From Ruminococcus sp. CAG:254 (GTDB lineage Bacteria; Bacillota; Clostridia; Oscillospirales; Ruminococcaceae), in assembly GCA_000433635.1 (NCBI GenBank), contig HF997843.1, forward strand, positions 1,642 to 7,096: a DNA stretch of 5,455 nucleotides, written 5' to 3'. Below, piece after piece: positions 5,356 through 5,455 of the stretch; positions within the stretch are counted from its first letter, which is position 1; each line of letters begins with the position of its first letter. A model generated the notes under the pieces. The model ran no database searches. It saw only the letters and a program-made list of their open reading frames with translations, and was not told the DNA's origin. Made by a program: the position numbers and the translations under genes.

Positions 5356-5455
5356 ATGGAAGAACGCTGGCCGATTCCCATTCCGCTGCATCGCCTGCGA
5401 GCTGGAACAACTTGCACCTTATACGCCCTGCACACCGCACCTGCAATGAAGCGGC
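5356..5455 (+). CDS. Start of an unidentified divergent gene, 3' end outside window
   Basis: ATG 5356 follows AAGGAGG (5341-5347) with an ideal 8-nt spacing, and the frame stays open to the right edge, giving 33 complete codons. The visible N-terminus begins MEERWPIPIPLHRLRAGTTC and continues with TLYALHTAP. It has no signal peptide or membrane helix and no motif I recognise, so I give no function. It is transcribed away from the thyX operon across a noncoding region of about 156 nt holding promoters in both directions. The strong ribosome binding site makes a real gene likely despite the short visible length. Confidence 0.65.
   Translation, partial: MEERWPIPIPLHRLRAGTTCTLYALHTAPAMKR

Noticed and set aside
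1..5455. CRISPR array, insertion sequence, prophage or defence island
   Set aside because: No regularly spaced direct repeats, transposase, integrase or terminal inverted repeats are visible; apart from the tRNA-like fragment the genes are housekeeping or widespread families.

Overview
The window looks like chromosomal DNA from a Gram-positive anaerobe of the class Clostridia, most likely a Ruminococcus-like member of the Oscillospirales. This rests on the protein types (clostridial-style ThyX, the short clostridial dTMP kinase, a DUF2156 protein, MltG with a long cytoplasmic N-terminus), strong GGAGG-type ribosome binding sites and a consensus sigma-A promoter. The taxon is an inference from recognised protein style, not from a database match.

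Almost the whole window is one leftward (minus-strand) gene string. In transcription order it is thyX (flavin-dependent thymidylate synthase, 5199-4411), a dTMP kinase (4406-3732), a DUF2156 protein (3725-2823), a DJ-1/PfpI protein (2742-2200), 5-formyltetrahydrofolate cyclo-ligase (2207-1614) and mltG (endolytic murein transglycosylase, from 1630 and running off the left edge at base 1). The first three genes are 4 and 6 nt apart and the last three overlap by 8 and 17 nt. The only real gap in the string is 80 nt, between the DUF2156 gene and the DJ-1 gene. A near-perfect promoter (TTGACG, 17 nt, TATAAT) lies just upstream of thyX and shows that thyX starts at a TTG codon. A divergent plus-strand gene begins at 5356 behind its own strong ribosome binding site and leaves the window after 33 codons.

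Functionally, ThyX makes dTMP from dUMP using methylene-tetrahydrofolate, and the kinase takes dTMP to dTDP. The cyclo-ligase returns 5-formyl-tetrahydrofolate to the active folate pool. Half of the operon therefore serves thymidylate and folate metabolism. MltG ends nascent glycan strands at the membrane. The DUF2156 and DJ-1 proteins have no clear link to either process.

Most of the window is ordinary core genome and I see no new defence, mobile or RNA system. The most unusual signal is in the 80-nt gap: on the plus strand, 2779-2806 reads as the T-arm, 3' acceptor strand, discriminator A and CCA end of a tRNA or tmRNA in exact register, with no 5' half. It may be the scar of an element that integrated at a tRNA/tmRNA gene. 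Other points of interest are a VSHAA repeat and poly-lysine tract in the MltG N-terminus, a Thr-rich MltG tail, a cysteine-rich ThyX C-terminus, and substitutions at usually conserved positions in the kinase and the cyclo-ligase.
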